Below are positions 49,596 through 58,657 of a DNA stretch of 64,000 bases, piece by piece. The position numbers were made by a program, and so were the translations under genes. The stretch covers positions 62,001 through 126,000 of the forward strand of contig CACMHG010000001.1 of the NCBI GenBank assembly GCA_902613475.1, in the 5' to 3' direction. The DNA is from K189A clade bacterium (lineage in GTDB: Bacteria; Pseudomonadota; Gammaproteobacteria; Pseudomonadales; Azotimanducaceae). Position 1 is the first letter of the stretch, and every line of letters begins with the position of its first letter. The notes under the pieces were generated by a model. That model saw only the letters and a list, made by a program, of their open reading frames with translations, made no database searches and was not told the DNA's origin.

Positions 49596-50687
49596 ATGAA
49601 CCGAGAAACTACTCACAACATCAAAAACCCATCAGCCATCGTGGCGCGGCTGCATTGTCGCAGACAGTACTTGGCAGCGCGGCCCCTATTGCGCATTTGC
49701 GTCTTCGCGCTGTGCTTTACCGTCTATTCGATTTTGGGAATCGGTACTGCATTCGCGGCAGCTAACAGCAATCCCGCAAAGGCCGGTGACGTTATCGCCA
49801 GCATACCCGCTCAGTCTGCCGCCCCCGAGGCGCAACTAAAGGCTGCACTCGAGCGCTGGCTAAAGGAAAAGCTAGCGAGTGCGGATCACTCTGGGCCTCG
49901 GTATGAATTTGCTTTGAACGACAAGCGGTTGTCCGTTCCGGCTTGCGCAGAATTTGAAGTTGATCCGCAAAATCGTATTGATGGGTCGACACTTACTACT
50001 ACGCTGGCGGTATCCGTGCGTTGCTCCCAGTCAAAATGGCAGCGCCGCATTCTAGGTCGACAGATAATTGATAAGACGGCTCGACAACCGAAAACGCAAG
50101 CAAGGCCCATGGTTCAGGTTTTGACGCCCATTCAGATCATTGCGAAAGGCGAACGGCTTATGCCGCGGCAGGTGCAAAGTAAGTTTGCGCTTGCTTACCG
50201 AACCCCCCAAAACAGCGTCAGCCGGCTTGATGATCAGCCGTACTATGCATCACGCACTCTGGTGCCGGGGCGCACCCTCGTCGCATCAGATCTAGAGGTG
50301 GGTCGACCCGTCGTCGTGCTCACTGAGGCTCTGCCTGCGCGCAGTCTCGTTACCCCGGCGAGTTTGGTCATTGAGGAGCGCGCGGTGAATGTTCCCCATG
50401 ACGCGATAGAATCACTGCAAGGCTTAGGCTTGCTCGCAACGAACAGGCTGCTTCACCCCGGCGACATTTTGCGCAAACGCGATCTCACCAAGGCCAAACT
50501 TATTAAACGCGGACAAAGGGTAGCGGTTGAATCCATTGGCCCGCATTTTCGTATTGCCTCGGATCTGATCGCGCTGCAGGACGGTTATTTGGGTGATCAG
50601 ATTCCATTCCAGAATGTCGGCAGTGATCGCCGGGTGTTTGCCACAGTGACTGGGGCTGGTACCGCCCGTAGCAGTGCCAAGCGCTAG
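49596..50687 (+). CDS. flgA: P-ring assembly chaperone FlgA, with duplicated SAF region
   Basis: 363 aa, against the usual 210-240. A signal peptide (about residues 32-55, LLRICVFALCFTVYSILGIG) leads to a variable region with paired cysteines, then two SAF-like segments in tandem: the first with IIAKGERLMPRQV and YYASRTLVPGRTLVASDLE, the second with LPARSLVTPASLVIEERAVN, TNRLLHPGDILRKRDL and a typical FlgA C-terminus (IKRGQRVAVESIG, DGYLGDQIPFQNVGSDRRVF). FlgA binds FlgI in the periplasm. It is transcribed divergently from flgB. Confidence 0.9.
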   Translation: MNRETTHNIKNPSAIVARLHCRRQYLAARPLLRICVFALCFTVYSILGIGTAFAAANSNPAKAGDVIASIPAQSAAPEAQLKAALERWLKEKLASADHSGPRYEFALNDKRLSVPACAEFEVDPQNRIDGSTLTTTLAVSVRCSQSKWQRRILGRQIIDKTARQPKTQARPMVQVLTPIQIIAKGERLMPRQVQSKFALAYRTPQNSVSRLDDQPYYASRTLVPGRTLVASDLEVGRPVVVLTEALPARSLVTPASLVIEERAVNVPHDAIESLQGLGLLATNRLLHPGDILRKRDLTKAKLIKRGQRVAVESIGPHFRIASDLIALQDGYLGDQIPFQNVGSDRRVFATVTGAGTARSSAKR

Positions 50688-50734
50688 GCATTGGAAAACC
50701 AACGTAAACATTTGATATACATATAAAACATCGC

Positions 50735-50761
50735 TAAAGTTCTCCGCCCCGCGACCGACTA
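50735..50761 (+). promoter_or_regulatory. Sigma28 promoter of flgM-flgN
   Basis: TAAAGTTC, an 11-nt spacer, then ACCGACTA, about 85 nt before the flgM start. It gives the expected feedback in which FliA drives its own anti-sigma factor. Confidence 0.8.
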
Positions 50762-50852
50762 CTGTCACGTAGAGTAATTTTCTCTTCGCGGCGCCACAGA
50801 AGTTTCGGGTCAACGGCGAGGCGAACAGTGAGCCAACACAAACAGGTGCAAT

Positions 50853-51137
50853 ATGGTTGACAGCATTAACTCAAATTCCGTCCCGGCGAATCGCGCTCGG
50901 AACGCTGCTACGCCAACGAATCGCGATGCCGAGGCCGCCAGTGGTACATCTCCCGCGACTCTGCAGCCTGCTGCTAGCGTTGAGGTCAAACTCAGCAACG
51001 AGATCCGCTCAAGCGAGTCTGCGACCTTTGACGACGTCAAAGTGCAGCAGATGAAGCAAGCCATCGAAGACGGCAGTTTTCCGCTGGACGCGCGACGTAT
51101 CGCGGAGAATTTTGCAGAGCTGGAACGTCTTATTTAG
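50853..51137 (+). CDS. flgM: Anti-sigma28 factor FlgM
   Basis: 94 aa. A disordered Asn/Ala/Ser-rich N-terminal half and the C-terminal FlgM helices (FDDVKVQQMKQAIEDGSFPL, ARRIAENFAELERLI). It binds FliA until it is exported through the finished hook. An AGGTG ribosome-binding site precedes the ATG. It is followed by flgN after 28 bp. Confidence 0.93.
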   Translation: MVDSINSNSVPANRARNAATPTNRDAEAASGTSPATLQPAASVEVKLSNEIRSSESATFDDVKVQQMKQAIEDGSFPLDARRIAENFAELERLI

Positions 51138-51165
51138 GTAGCAGTCTCCATCGGTCTGACTGAAT

Positions 51166-51579
51166 ATGCCTAACGTTACGCTGATCCGCGAAATCCTCAC
51201 CCTCGGCAACCAGCTCAAAAGCACGCTGGACGAGGAATTCATTGCCCTTTCCGAGAAAAATCTCGATCACTTAGAATCCGTACAGATTCGTAAGGTATCC
51301 CTACTGGAATCGATTCAGGCCCAGTGGCCTCAAGATGTGGGTACCGGTGCAGAGGCCAGCGCAGACTCCGATTTGAAAACCAACGACCCCTCTGACCCAC
51401 TTTGGGATGAGGCCCGAAGCCTTTTGAATGAGTGCAAAGAAGCCCATATTCGCAACGACTTGCTATTAAAGCGGCAGCTGGAAGTGGTTCGCACAGTGCT
51501 TTCATCACTTACTCAGCGCAGCGCTGACAATCACAGTGCCCTGTACGACAAAATGGGACGCATGCGGCGCAAGCGCTAG
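51166..51579 (+). CDS. flgN: FlgK/FlgL export chaperone FlgN
   Basis: 137 aa, helical, with LKSTLDEEFIALSEKNLDHL and IRKVSLLESIQAQW at the start and CKEAHIRNDLLLKRQLEVV further on, the FlgN pattern (the '.N..N...I' client-binding helix). Its stop overlaps the stop of fhlB on the other strand by 4 bp. Position after flgM is standard. Confidence 0.9.
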   Translation: MPNVTLIREILTLGNQLKSTLDEEFIALSEKNLDHLESVQIRKVSLLESIQAQWPQDVGTGAEASADSDLKTNDPSDPLWDEARSLLNECKEAHIRNDLLLKRQLEVVRTVLSSLTQRSADNHSALYDKMGRMRRKR

Positions 51580-51932
51580 ACCGGTCCCTGCCGGTCCGTA
51601 AGTACTTGGGGCGTTTGTCCTTTCAGCCAATAAGCCCAGGACAGTACCGTGGCAACAGCTACATAAACTTCTTCTGGAATTTCTTGCTGCAGCTGCAGGT
51701 AAGATAGGGTTTCGGCGAGTACCGGATCCTCCGCCAAGTGCACCCCGGCCGCCTTAGCGACTTCGATGATTTCTTCAGCAAAAGCACCCTGGCCCTTGGC
51801 CACCAAGATCGGCGCGCGCACCTGATCGTAGAGCAGGGCAACGGCTTTCTTCGCTTCAATATCGTCTGCCTCCTTGGGCTGAAGCACATCGTCCGCTAAA
51901 GACCAGCCAAAGGGGTTTTCGCGTTTAGGCAT
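51576..51932 (-). CDS. fhlB: FlhB C-terminal homologue FhlB
   Basis: 118 aa. It resembles only the cytoplasmic C-terminal domain of FlhB/YscU: KKAVALLYDQVRAPILVAKG, AEEIIEVAKAAGVHLAEDP and IPEEVYVAVATVLSWAYWL. The autocleavage NPTH motif and the membrane part are missing. Stand-alone FhlB proteins occur in several proteobacteria and can partly replace the FlhB C-domain. It overlaps the end of the second FliK gene by 8 bp, so the pair is translationally coupled. Confidence 0.88.
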   Translation of the reverse strand: MPKRENPFGWSLADDVLQPKEADDIEAKKAVALLYDQVRAPILVAKGQGAFAEEIIEVAKAAGVHLAEDPVLAETLSYLQLQQEIPEEVYVAVATVLSWAYWLKGQTPQVLTDRQGPV

Positions 51933-53934
51933 CTATGGATACTCCTAACCGTTGTTGACCATGATTCACGCTGCCGGCATCTCGAGGCACGGGGTAAATG
52001 GCTAGTCCTGCCAGGGTCAGGCCACTTTGCGACAGCATCGCCTCCAGCTGCCCCCGCCCTGCTTGAGCCAGTTGGTAGAAGTTTGAATCTGGCAGCCACA
52101 GACGCAATCCCAGCTCTCCTGCAACAGACACTCGAGCATTGGCCGCCATGGACACAGATGGCGTAAGCCCTACCTCCAAGTCAACGGTCCAGGACTCTTG
52201 AGCCGCGCCTTCAGAATCGGAGTTTTTGTGGTGTTGAAGGTCCAAAAAGACCGGATATTGATCGGCGAAAGGGATCATCCAGGCGTAGTGAGAACGCCCC
52301 GCAGACTGCTGAGCGAGGGAATCGACCTGCCGGGCTTCAAGCTCGTCGATGGCACCAGAGATCGAGGTAGTTTCCATTTGCCTTGCCTGCATGAGCGAAC
52401 GCAGTGCTAAGAGCATCGACTTCAGACCGGGCAAAGCTTGATTTGGGTTTAAGCCTGCCTGATGTTCGGCAAACAGCCCGGTATTTTGGAACGCTTGTCG
52501 CAGCGTTGTGCTACTTAACTGGCGGGAATCTAGCAGCAGGGCGGCCAGGGGACTGCGCAACTCAGGGCTACCCGCTTTTTCTGCCAACGCGCCTAGTTGC
52601 CCCGGCGCGAAGAGCTGTAGCAGATGAAAGCTGCCTACGTGACTTAGCAATCTTGCAAAACGACCGTCGGCATCAACTCTACTATTTGCCGCCGCCACGC
52701 TGGCTGCCAGCGCAGGATCCGTGAGCGCCAATACTGGTTGACCCGCAATCATGCGCACGAGCAGCGACACCTGACCCGTTGGCAAATTCATACGGTCTGG
52801 TAGAGGCAACTGCTGATTGCCAACCAAAAGAATATTGCCGTCCTGGCGCTGGGCGACAATTGCAGTAATGGTTTCACCCGCCCGCAGACCGAGCGTGCGA
52901 GCTTGTTCTGGTTCGATACGTACACCTGCGGCAGCACCCTCAACATAGACCGTGTTAGGTCGGGGCATCATATTGACGCCTTCTGGACTGAGCATGGTTC
53001 CTCCAATCTGCCTTGGCACCGTGCGCTCGGTGAAGGCCCAATATTGATTCGGTTGGTTTGTCGGTAGCTGGCTGGCGAGCACTCTTACCGACCCAAAAGC
53101 AGGCTGCGCTGCGGTGCTCTGGCTACCCGCAGCTGGTATTTGCATCGCTGAGCCGGCTACGGCCTTGGTTGTTGCAGGGGTTTGAGAGACCAGTGGTGCC
53201 GACGTTGCACCCAGTGTGGTCATCTGGGGCTGTGACGGCTGCGTTGACGCGAAGACTGGCCTCGCCGGTATCTGCATGGGGTCGCTGGATACCTTCGGGG
53301 TGCTCAAACCGGAAGCATGAATCGCCCCAAAGGCTGATCCAGCGCCTGCTCCGGTACCTGCTCCTGCTCCGGTACCTGCTCCTGCTCCGGTACCTGCTCC
53401 TGCTCCTGCTCCTGCTCCTGCTTTCGCTAAGGATGCCAGTATGACGCTAGGCAATCCTGTGGTTATGGCCGCGCTTCGGACTGCAGGTGCACCCTGCTGA
53501 ACCCTGGGCAACCTGAGACTCTCGATGAGGCGAGTATCCGCTTGTGGCCCAGCTTGGGACCCTTTACCCGGAGTCGTTACCGTGCGCTTCATTTGTATCG
53601 CGATGCTATCGAGCAAGGTTTTCACCCCTTGGTTTCCAGAGCCTGGCGCTTGTCCATTTACCATTGCCGAACCGTTAGAGCCAGCGCCTGGTTGCGAGGG
53701 TGACGCGACTTTCGCATGGGTAGGTGGTGTATTGGGCTTTGCGAGGTCTACCCCTGTCGGGATTGTTGGGGTTTTTGGCCGCTCGGCTCCCATGCCCGTT
53801 GGCGCAGATACCGGCGGTGGGAGTGGCTGAGCGTTTATTGGTGCCTGAGATGCAGGCCCACTATTGACTAACGGGGCCGTCGTTGGGGGTTGCAACGCCC
53901 GAGGCGCCCTAGGGGTATTGAATCCAGCCTTCAT
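51925..53934 (-). CDS. Second FliK-type (Flg_hook domain) protein
   Basis: 669 aa from the ATG at 53934 (a GTG four codons upstream is possible). The first ~320 residues are Pro/Ala/Thr/Gln-rich; a run of Ala-Gly and Gly-Thr repeats at about residues 170-200 is encoded by tandem DNA repeats. The C-terminal ~150 residues have a Flg_hook-like part (ESWTVDLEVGLTPSVSMAAN, then ARVSVAGELGLRLWLPDSN). It is clearly distinct from fliK at 2.8-4.4 kb. Coupling with fhlB suggests a second substrate-switch module, but no function is proven. Confidence 0.78.
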   Translation of the reverse strand: MKAGFNTPRAPRALQPPTTAPLVNSGPASQAPINAQPLPPPVSAPTGMGAERPKTPTIPTGVDLAKPNTPPTHAKVASPSQPGAGSNGSAMVNGQAPGSGNQGVKTLLDSIAIQMKRTVTTPGKGSQAGPQADTRLIESLRLPRVQQGAPAVRSAAITTGLPSVILASLAKAGAGAGAGAGTGAGAGTGAGAGTGAGAGSAFGAIHASGLSTPKVSSDPMQIPARPVFASTQPSQPQMTTLGATSAPLVSQTPATTKAVAGSAMQIPAAGSQSTAAQPAFGSVRVLASQLPTNQPNQYWAFTERTVPRQIGGTMLSPEGVNMMPRPNTVYVEGAAAGVRIEPEQARTLGLRAGETITAIVAQRQDGNILLVGNQQLPLPDRMNLPTGQVSLLVRMIAGQPVLALTDPALAASVAAANSRVDADGRFARLLSHVGSFHLLQLFAPGQLGALAEKAGSPELRSPLAALLLDSRQLSSTTLRQAFQNTGLFAEHQAGLNPNQALPGLKSMLLALRSLMQARQMETTSISGAIDELEARQVDSLAQQSAGRSHYAWMIPFADQYPVFLDLQHHKNSDSEGAAQESWTVDLEVGLTPSVSMAANARVSVAGELGLRLWLPDSNFYQLAQAGRGQLEAMLSQSGLTLAGLAIYPVPRDAGSVNHGQQRLGVSIDA
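53345..53422 (-). repeat. Tandem repeat inside the second FliK gene
   Basis: On the plus strand an 18-bp unit CCTGCTCCTGCTCCGGTA occurs about two and a half times, followed by five copies of the 6-bp unit CCTGCT. It encodes alternating Ala-Gly with Gly-Thr steps. All units are multiples of three, so copy-number change would alter length without a frameshift. Confidence 0.85.
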
Positions 53935-54469
53935 GGGGATTTGCACTCTCGCGCTGCGTTGAGGCTCGGCGGCTTTCGTCGGTAAAAATCACTTTTTTAA
54001 TGTCATCGGCTTCCGGTACCCGCAGCCGCTTGTTGGCCAGCAGCCAGTTTGGGTTAGAACGCATGAAGGCATGCGGGTTCGCCCGCACGAAGGCCCGGCG
54101 TAAAATGTCTCTGCGAAGCGGTGAACTGCCCACCGTCTGATTAATGATCTTGTCGAGATAGTCACCCTTCTTAACGACATAGGTACCATCTGGGGCGACT
54201 TCATCTTCCTTAGCCAGAGCCGCTGCTTCCTCTAGTTGTCGTTCTAAATCAGCAACCATACGAGACAGGGCATCGTCGAGTTCGGCTTCATCAATTGTCT
54301 CTTCGGCTGGGGCTGCATTGCTTTTGAGCTCTGCAAGTTCCGCGCTATCAACCAACTCAACACCCAGGGTTGTACATCCTTGCAGCAGGTAGATGAGCCC
54401 AACACAACATAGATACCGAGCAGAAGAGCTCAGGACCGACAGGGACACAGATGATGATGAGGTGTGCAT
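53909..54469 (-). CDS. LysM-type lipoprotein, FimV-like
   Basis: 186 aa. Signal peptide with LQGC lipobox (Cys at residue 32), an acidic helical segment (about 45-90), then a LysM-like domain as in FimV/HubP: TYVVKKGDYLDKIINQTVG, ILRRAFVRANPHAFMRSNPN, LLANKRLRVPEADD. LysM domains bind peptidoglycan, so the protein could tie the outer-membrane disk or rings to the wall. It follows flgT by 29 bp and overlaps the second fliK gene by 26 bp. Confidence 0.8.
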   Translation of the reverse strand: MHTSSSSVSLSVLSSSARYLCCVGLIYLLQGCTTLGVELVDSAELAELKSNAAPAEETIDEAELDDALSRMVADLERQLEEAAALAKEDEVAPDGTYVVKKGDYLDKIINQTVGSSPLRRDILRRAFVRANPHAFMRSNPNWLLANKRLRVPEADDIKKVIFTDESRRASTQRESANPHEGWIQYP

Positions 54470-54498
54470 GGAAATTTCCTAGTTCTGATCCGGCTTGC

Positions 54499-55722
54499 CT
54501 ACAACGCCAACGCGGCCATGGGAATGGCCATCATCTGGCTAGCGTTCAGGTCGGCGGCTCCGGCATAGACCTCCAATGTAGCATTTCTGGGAGTGACCCG
54601 AACTACCCGGGCCAGGCTGACGACGCCCATTGCACTCTCGAGACCCCGAGCATTCAGGTGGCGGCTCGTGGGCAGGATCGCCAGACGCTGTCCGCGGTAG
54701 ATTCCGGCATCAAATCCGCCATTAAGGGTGAGCTGTTCGGCGTTCATCGCCAAAGTCAGCGCTGTTTCCCCATGGCAGCCTATGCCCGCGCCAATTTCTA
54801 CTAAGGCCTCATCGAGCCATTGCGCCAAAGTCTGATGCGCTGATTTCGGCAGGGTGAGCCAGGCCAGTTGGTCTTGGCTGGATTGTCGGGTAGAGCCCAC
54901 AAAAATAGACGTCTCTAGCGGTAACACACTGCCTTGTGCAGTTATCAGGTCTGCCTCCACTTGAACGCGCATGCCCGACCGCGCCGCTCGCCAAAGCCCA
55001 ACGCGCTGTAGTGTCGGCTGACTCTCCTGGGCCGATACACGCAGGCGAAGCTCCATGTCGGCGGTGCTCCTTGGCCCCTCAGTCATGTAGCGATGGTAAG
55101 CGGACTGTCGAGTGCCAGCGCTGTTCCCGGAACGCACGGGGCCTGTGATCAGTGTCGAGACTCCAGCCAATCGGTCTTCGTCATATGCCGCCTTAATTTG
55201 ATCGCGAAGTAGCGTGGCAGCTGACCGAGCCATATTGGCGGTTTGGGCTGAGCCGCTGGTATCGACCGCAACTTTCAGGCTCAGGCGCTGGGGTCGCAGC
55301 GGCTGCGCAACACAGGCCGCATTTTCTGTCGCGTCCTCTGCGGTGCCAGAAGCGTAGACCAGTTCTGCCACCTCTCGACCAAAACGGTCCCGGCGCAGGG
55401 TCGGCCGCAGTCGCTCTAGCTGCACGTCGCTAAATACCATGACATCTTCGCCCATGGCGCCGTCGCTATTCGTCCAGCCGCTAGCGGCAACCCGGGCTTC
55501 GCGCTCCATCGCGAGGGCGAGAAACGCCTGTTTGAGCTGCCGAAGCTGCTCTTGCGAGTCGCCCTCGACCAAGCCTTCACCCGCATTAAGCAAGCTTGAC
55601 TGGCGTAATCCAACGAGATAATCGTATTCAGCAGCAGATGGCAAAGAGGTCGCCAACAGCAGCAAAATAACGGTGCCTTTTAGGGCGTGGTTGACACCAG
55701 CTAGCCGAGGAAATTTGGCCAT
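54499..55722 (-). CDS. flgT: Flagellar H-ring protein FlgT-like
   Basis: 407 aa from the ATG at 55722, which has a good ribosome-binding site (GAAAGGTG); a GTG at 55737 is less likely. A signal peptide (about residues 15-32) is followed by a periplasmic protein without membrane segments. The C-terminal ~90 residues fit the FlgT C-domain (TLNGGFDAGIYRGQRLAIL, MGVVSLARVVRVTPRNATLE). In Vibrio FlgT builds the H ring that recruits MotX/MotY. Its place between flgP and the LysM lipoprotein supports the call; overall identity to known FlgT looks low. Confidence 0.68.
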   Translation of the reverse strand: MAKFPRLAGVNHALKGTVILLLLATSLPSAAEYDYLVGLRQSSLLNAGEGLVEGDSQEQLRQLKQAFLALAMEREARVAASGWTNSDGAMGEDVMVFSDVQLERLRPTLRRDRFGREVAELVYASGTAEDATENAACVAQPLRPQRLSLKVAVDTSGSAQTANMARSAATLLRDQIKAAYDEDRLAGVSTLITGPVRSGNSAGTRQSAYHRYMTEGPRSTADMELRLRVSAQESQPTLQRVGLWRAARSGMRVQVEADLITAQGSVLPLETSIFVGSTRQSSQDQLAWLTLPKSAHQTLAQWLDEALVEIGAGIGCHGETALTLAMNAEQLTLNGGFDAGIYRGQRLAILPTSRHLNARGLESAMGVVSLARVVRVTPRNATLEVYAGAADLNASQMMAIPMAALAL

Positions 55723-55743
55723 AACCGCACCTTTCACCGACGC

Positions 55744-56223
55744 CTAGCGGCCAGCGCTAGGTGTTTGGAGGTAGTTTCGCACCAGTTCGTCGATGGTGCT
55801 TTGAGGCAGAGCGAGCTTGGTCTCGTAAGTCTCTTCGCCAATAGGTGTAATGCTAACCACACGAGCACCATATATGACGCCTTCGACCCGGCTTTTTAGG
55901 TGATCATCGGTTACGGACATATCCACCATGGTGCCCGTGGCATTGACGTATTGGCCATAAACTTGCTCCGCCAAGGAGCGGTAAGCATCAAGCTTAGATG
56001 CTTTTATGGCCATGAGCCGCTGTTGTGCGGGCGTTTCGCCCCGCTGGGAGGCGATGACAGCATAGCCGGTGGCTACCAAGCCATCGGCTTCTGAGACAGG
56101 GTACAGGTTTTGGCTACGCTGAGGTGTTGCACACCCGCTCATGGTTACCACGAGCATCAGTCCCGAAAACAAGCAATACAAGCTTGTACGCCGAAGGCCC
56201 AACGCTGAATTGTGCATACCCAT
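55744..56223 (-). CDS. flgP: Outer-membrane lipoprotein FlgP (LPP20 family)
   Basis: 159 aa. Signal peptide with MSGC lipobox (Cys at residue 31). LPP20/FlgP domain: RLMAIKASKLDAYRSLAEQV, then YGQYVNATGTMVDMSVTDDH, LKSRVEGVIYGARVVSITPI and GEETYETKLALP. FlgP forms the outer-membrane-associated basal disk in Vibrio and Campylobacter. It starts the flgP-flgT-LysM-fliK-fhlB operon. The gap to flhA (56224-56501) carries no clear sigma54 element in the flgP direction. Confidence 0.9.
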   Translation of the reverse strand: MGMHNSALGLRRTSLYCLFSGLMLVVTMSGCATPQRSQNLYPVSEADGLVATGYAVIASQRGETPAQQRLMAIKASKLDAYRSLAEQVYGQYVNATGTMVDMSVTDDHLKSRVEGVIYGARVVSITPIGEETYETKLALPQSTIDELVRNYLQTPSAGR

Positions 56224-56410
56224 GATTCGATTTTCCTTTTCGCCTGTGTCTCTAATGAGCAGAGTAATTATCGGCCTGCAGGGCTTTCGCCCAGCAGGTG
56301 CTTGCGGCCGCGCTCTGGGCCCTTACGATCTTTCCCTATGAACTAACCATCGGTTAATCGCCCCAGATCTTGAATAGACCGCCTCGTCGAGGCATCGCCT
56401 CGATCAATTT

Positions 56411-56425
56411 AGGCACGCTTTGTGC
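56411..56425 (+). promoter_or_regulatory. Probable sigma54 promoter of flhA-flhF-flhG-fliA
   Basis: AGGCACG-CTTT-GTGC keeps both invariant GG and GC pairs at the correct spacing but deviates at two flanking positions (A for T, G for T). The inferred start is about 65 nt before flhA. Sigma54 control of flhA/flhF is usual in polar flagellates. Confidence 0.55.
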
Positions 56426-56501
56426 ACTCACCTCCATGAAACACGAAAGCGCAGGCTTTTCGACACACTTTATTGGCAAGTAAGGGCTCTAAGCGGTTTA
56501 T

Positions 56502-58640
56502 ATGGCGACCTCAGCACTCAATCTGTCAGATCTTCGACAGTTAACGGCGAATATGCCGTGGACGTCCTTGGCTATGCCGGTTGCGGTCATTCTTATTTTG
56601 ACCATGCTGATTCTGCCTTTGCCACCGTTGATGCTGGATTTTTTCTTCACCCTCAACATTCTGCTGGCGCTGCTGATCATCATGGTGGCACTAAACACCG
56701 CCGAGACCCTTCATTTTTCGTCCTTTCCTACCATCATTCTCTTTGCCACCATGTTGCGCCTTGGGTTGAATGTCGCTTCAACTCGGGTGGTCCTACTCGA
56801 GGGGCACCAAGGTGGGGATGCGGCAGGCAAAGTAATTGCAGCCTTTGGTGAATTCGTCATTGGCGGCAACTACGTTGTCGGCTTCATCGTCTTCGCAATC
56901 TTGATGATCATTAACTTCATCGTCATTACTAAGGGCGCGGGCCGAGTCTCTGAGGTTATCGCCCGCTTCACCCTTGACGCACTACCCGGCAAACAAATGG
57001 CCATAGATGCCGACCTGAATGCTGGCGTGATTGATCAAGAGACCGCCAAGCAGCGCCGTGCTCAAGTCGCTCAAGAATCAGACTTCTTCGGGTCCATGGA
57101 CGGTGCCTCCAAATTTGTTCGGGGCGATGCGGTAGCAGGCCTATTGATTCTTATCATCAATCTGGTCGGTGGACTGTTGATTGGTTTGCTGCAGTACGAG
57201 ATGACGCTCTCTGACGCCGCCCGCGCCTACATTCTGCTGACCATTGGTGACGGCCTGGTAGCCCAGCTGCCGGCCCTGATCTTGTCCTTGGCGACCGCTA
57301 TCATCGTTACCCGAGTGACGACTTCCGAGTCGACGCCAGACCAAGCCAGCAAACAGCTGGCGAATCCCTTGGCCTTCTATATCGCTGGCGGCATTTTGAC
57401 GGTAATGGGTTTAGTCCCCGGTATGCCGAACATGATTTTCTTGATGCTTGGTGCCATTGCGCTAGGACTTGGCTTTTACCTGCATCGCAGCTTTAGCGGT
57501 CTTGAGTACAAAGCACCGCCAGCAGCCGAGGTTCAGGCCGACACTCCGGTCCAACCCGAGGATCCCAACCTGCTGGAACTCGGCTGGGATGACGCAGGCC
57601 AGGTAGATGTGATCAGTCTCGAACTGGGTTACGGCCTAATTCCCATGGTCGATGCCGATACCGGCGGGAGACTGTTGAACCGCTTGAAAGGGATTCGCAA
57701 GAAGCTGTCTGCGGAAATGGGCTTTCTACTGCCCTCTATTCGCATTCGGGACAACCTCGACAGCGCACCGGACGCCTACCAGATTGTGATTAATGGATCT
57801 GTGCGCGGCGTCGGTGTGATCGCCAATGGCAAGGAAATGGCTATCAACCCTGGCAACGTGCTCAGTGAGATACCTGGCGAGCCCGGCAAGGATCCGGCAT
57901 TTGGGTTGGATGCAGTTTGGATCGACCCCAGCGAGCGTGAATATGCGCAAGCCGTCGGCTATACCGTCGTAGATGCGAGCACAGTTATTGCGACGCATTT
58001 GAATAGCGTGATTAAGGACAACGCCGACGAGCTGATGACCTACGACGTCGCGCAGCAGTTGATCGACAAAATTGCTGAAACTTCACCGAAGCTGGTTGAA
58101 GACTTTATTCCAGAAAAATTGACCTTGGGAACCGTGGTACGAGTGCTACAAAACTTGCTCAGAGAGCGAGTACCCCTGCGCGATATGCGCACCATACTAG
58201 AGACATTGTCCGAGGAATCAGGTCGCACTCAGGATGCAGGTCAGCTATGCGCCCTAGTACGCCCCAAGCTGGCGCGGCTTATTGTTCAGGACATTATTGA
58301 TCCCGACGAGACCCTGGCTGTCATGACCCTGGATCCAACCCTAGAACAGCTGCTCACCGACTTGGTGTCCCGAGCCAACAGTTACGATGAAATCGCACTA
58401 GAGCCGGCATTAGCCGAAAGCTTTTTTGCTTCCATTCGCTCGACCATCGAGGAGCTGGAGCAACAGGATTTACCCGCAGTACTGGTGGTATCTCCGATTT
58501 TACGACCGTGGCTGGCCCGTCTGCTGCGACGCAGCACCAAGGACTTAACGGTGCTGTGCTATACCGAAATTCCCGATGACCAACCCATCAGCGTTGTGTC
58601 TTCCATTGAAGTTAACGAACGAGAGGATGAGCAGGGCTAG
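56502..58640 (+). CDS. flhA: Flagellar export gate protein FlhA
   Basis: 712 aa. About eight membrane segments in residues 20-330 with the FHIPEP-family signature (FPTIILFATMLRLGLNVAST, GDAVAGLLILIINLVGGLLI, GDGLVAQLPALILSLATAII). The cytoplasmic ring domain follows (about 360-710: LELGYGLIPMVDADTGGRLL, DVAQQLIDKI, RVPLRDMRTILETL). It forms the nonameric export gate. flhB is not next to it as it is in many relatives. flhF follows after 17 bp. Confidence 0.97.
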   Translation: MATSALNLSDLRQLTANMPWTSLAMPVAVILILTMLILPLPPLMLDFFFTLNILLALLIIMVALNTAETLHFSSFPTIILFATMLRLGLNVASTRVVLLEGHQGGDAAGKVIAAFGEFVIGGNYVVGFIVFAILMIINFIVITKGAGRVSEVIARFTLDALPGKQMAIDADLNAGVIDQETAKQRRAQVAQESDFFGSMDGASKFVRGDAVAGLLILIINLVGGLLIGLLQYEMTLSDAARAYILLTIGDGLVAQLPALILSLATAIIVTRVTTSESTPDQASKQLANPLAFYIAGGILTVMGLVPGMPNMIFLMLGAIALGLGFYLHRSFSGLEYKAPPAAEVQADTPVQPEDPNLLELGWDDAGQVDVISLELGYGLIPMVDADTGGRLLNRLKGIRKKLSAEMGFLLPSIRIRDNLDSAPDAYQIVINGSVRGVGVIANGKEMAINPGNVLSEIPGEPGKDPAFGLDAVWIDPSEREYAQAVGYTVVDASTVIATHLNSVIKDNADELMTYDVAQQLIDKIAETSPKLVEDFIPEKLTLGTVVRVLQNLLRERVPLRDMRTILETLSEESGRTQDAGQLCALVRPKLARLIVQDIIDPDETLAVMTLDPTLEQLLTDLVSRANSYDEIALEPALAESFFASIRSTIEELEQQDLPAVLVVSPILRPWLARLLRRSTKDLTVLCYTEIPDDQPISVVSSIEVNEREDEQG

Positions 58641-58657
58641 ATTCTGCGGATAAGACT

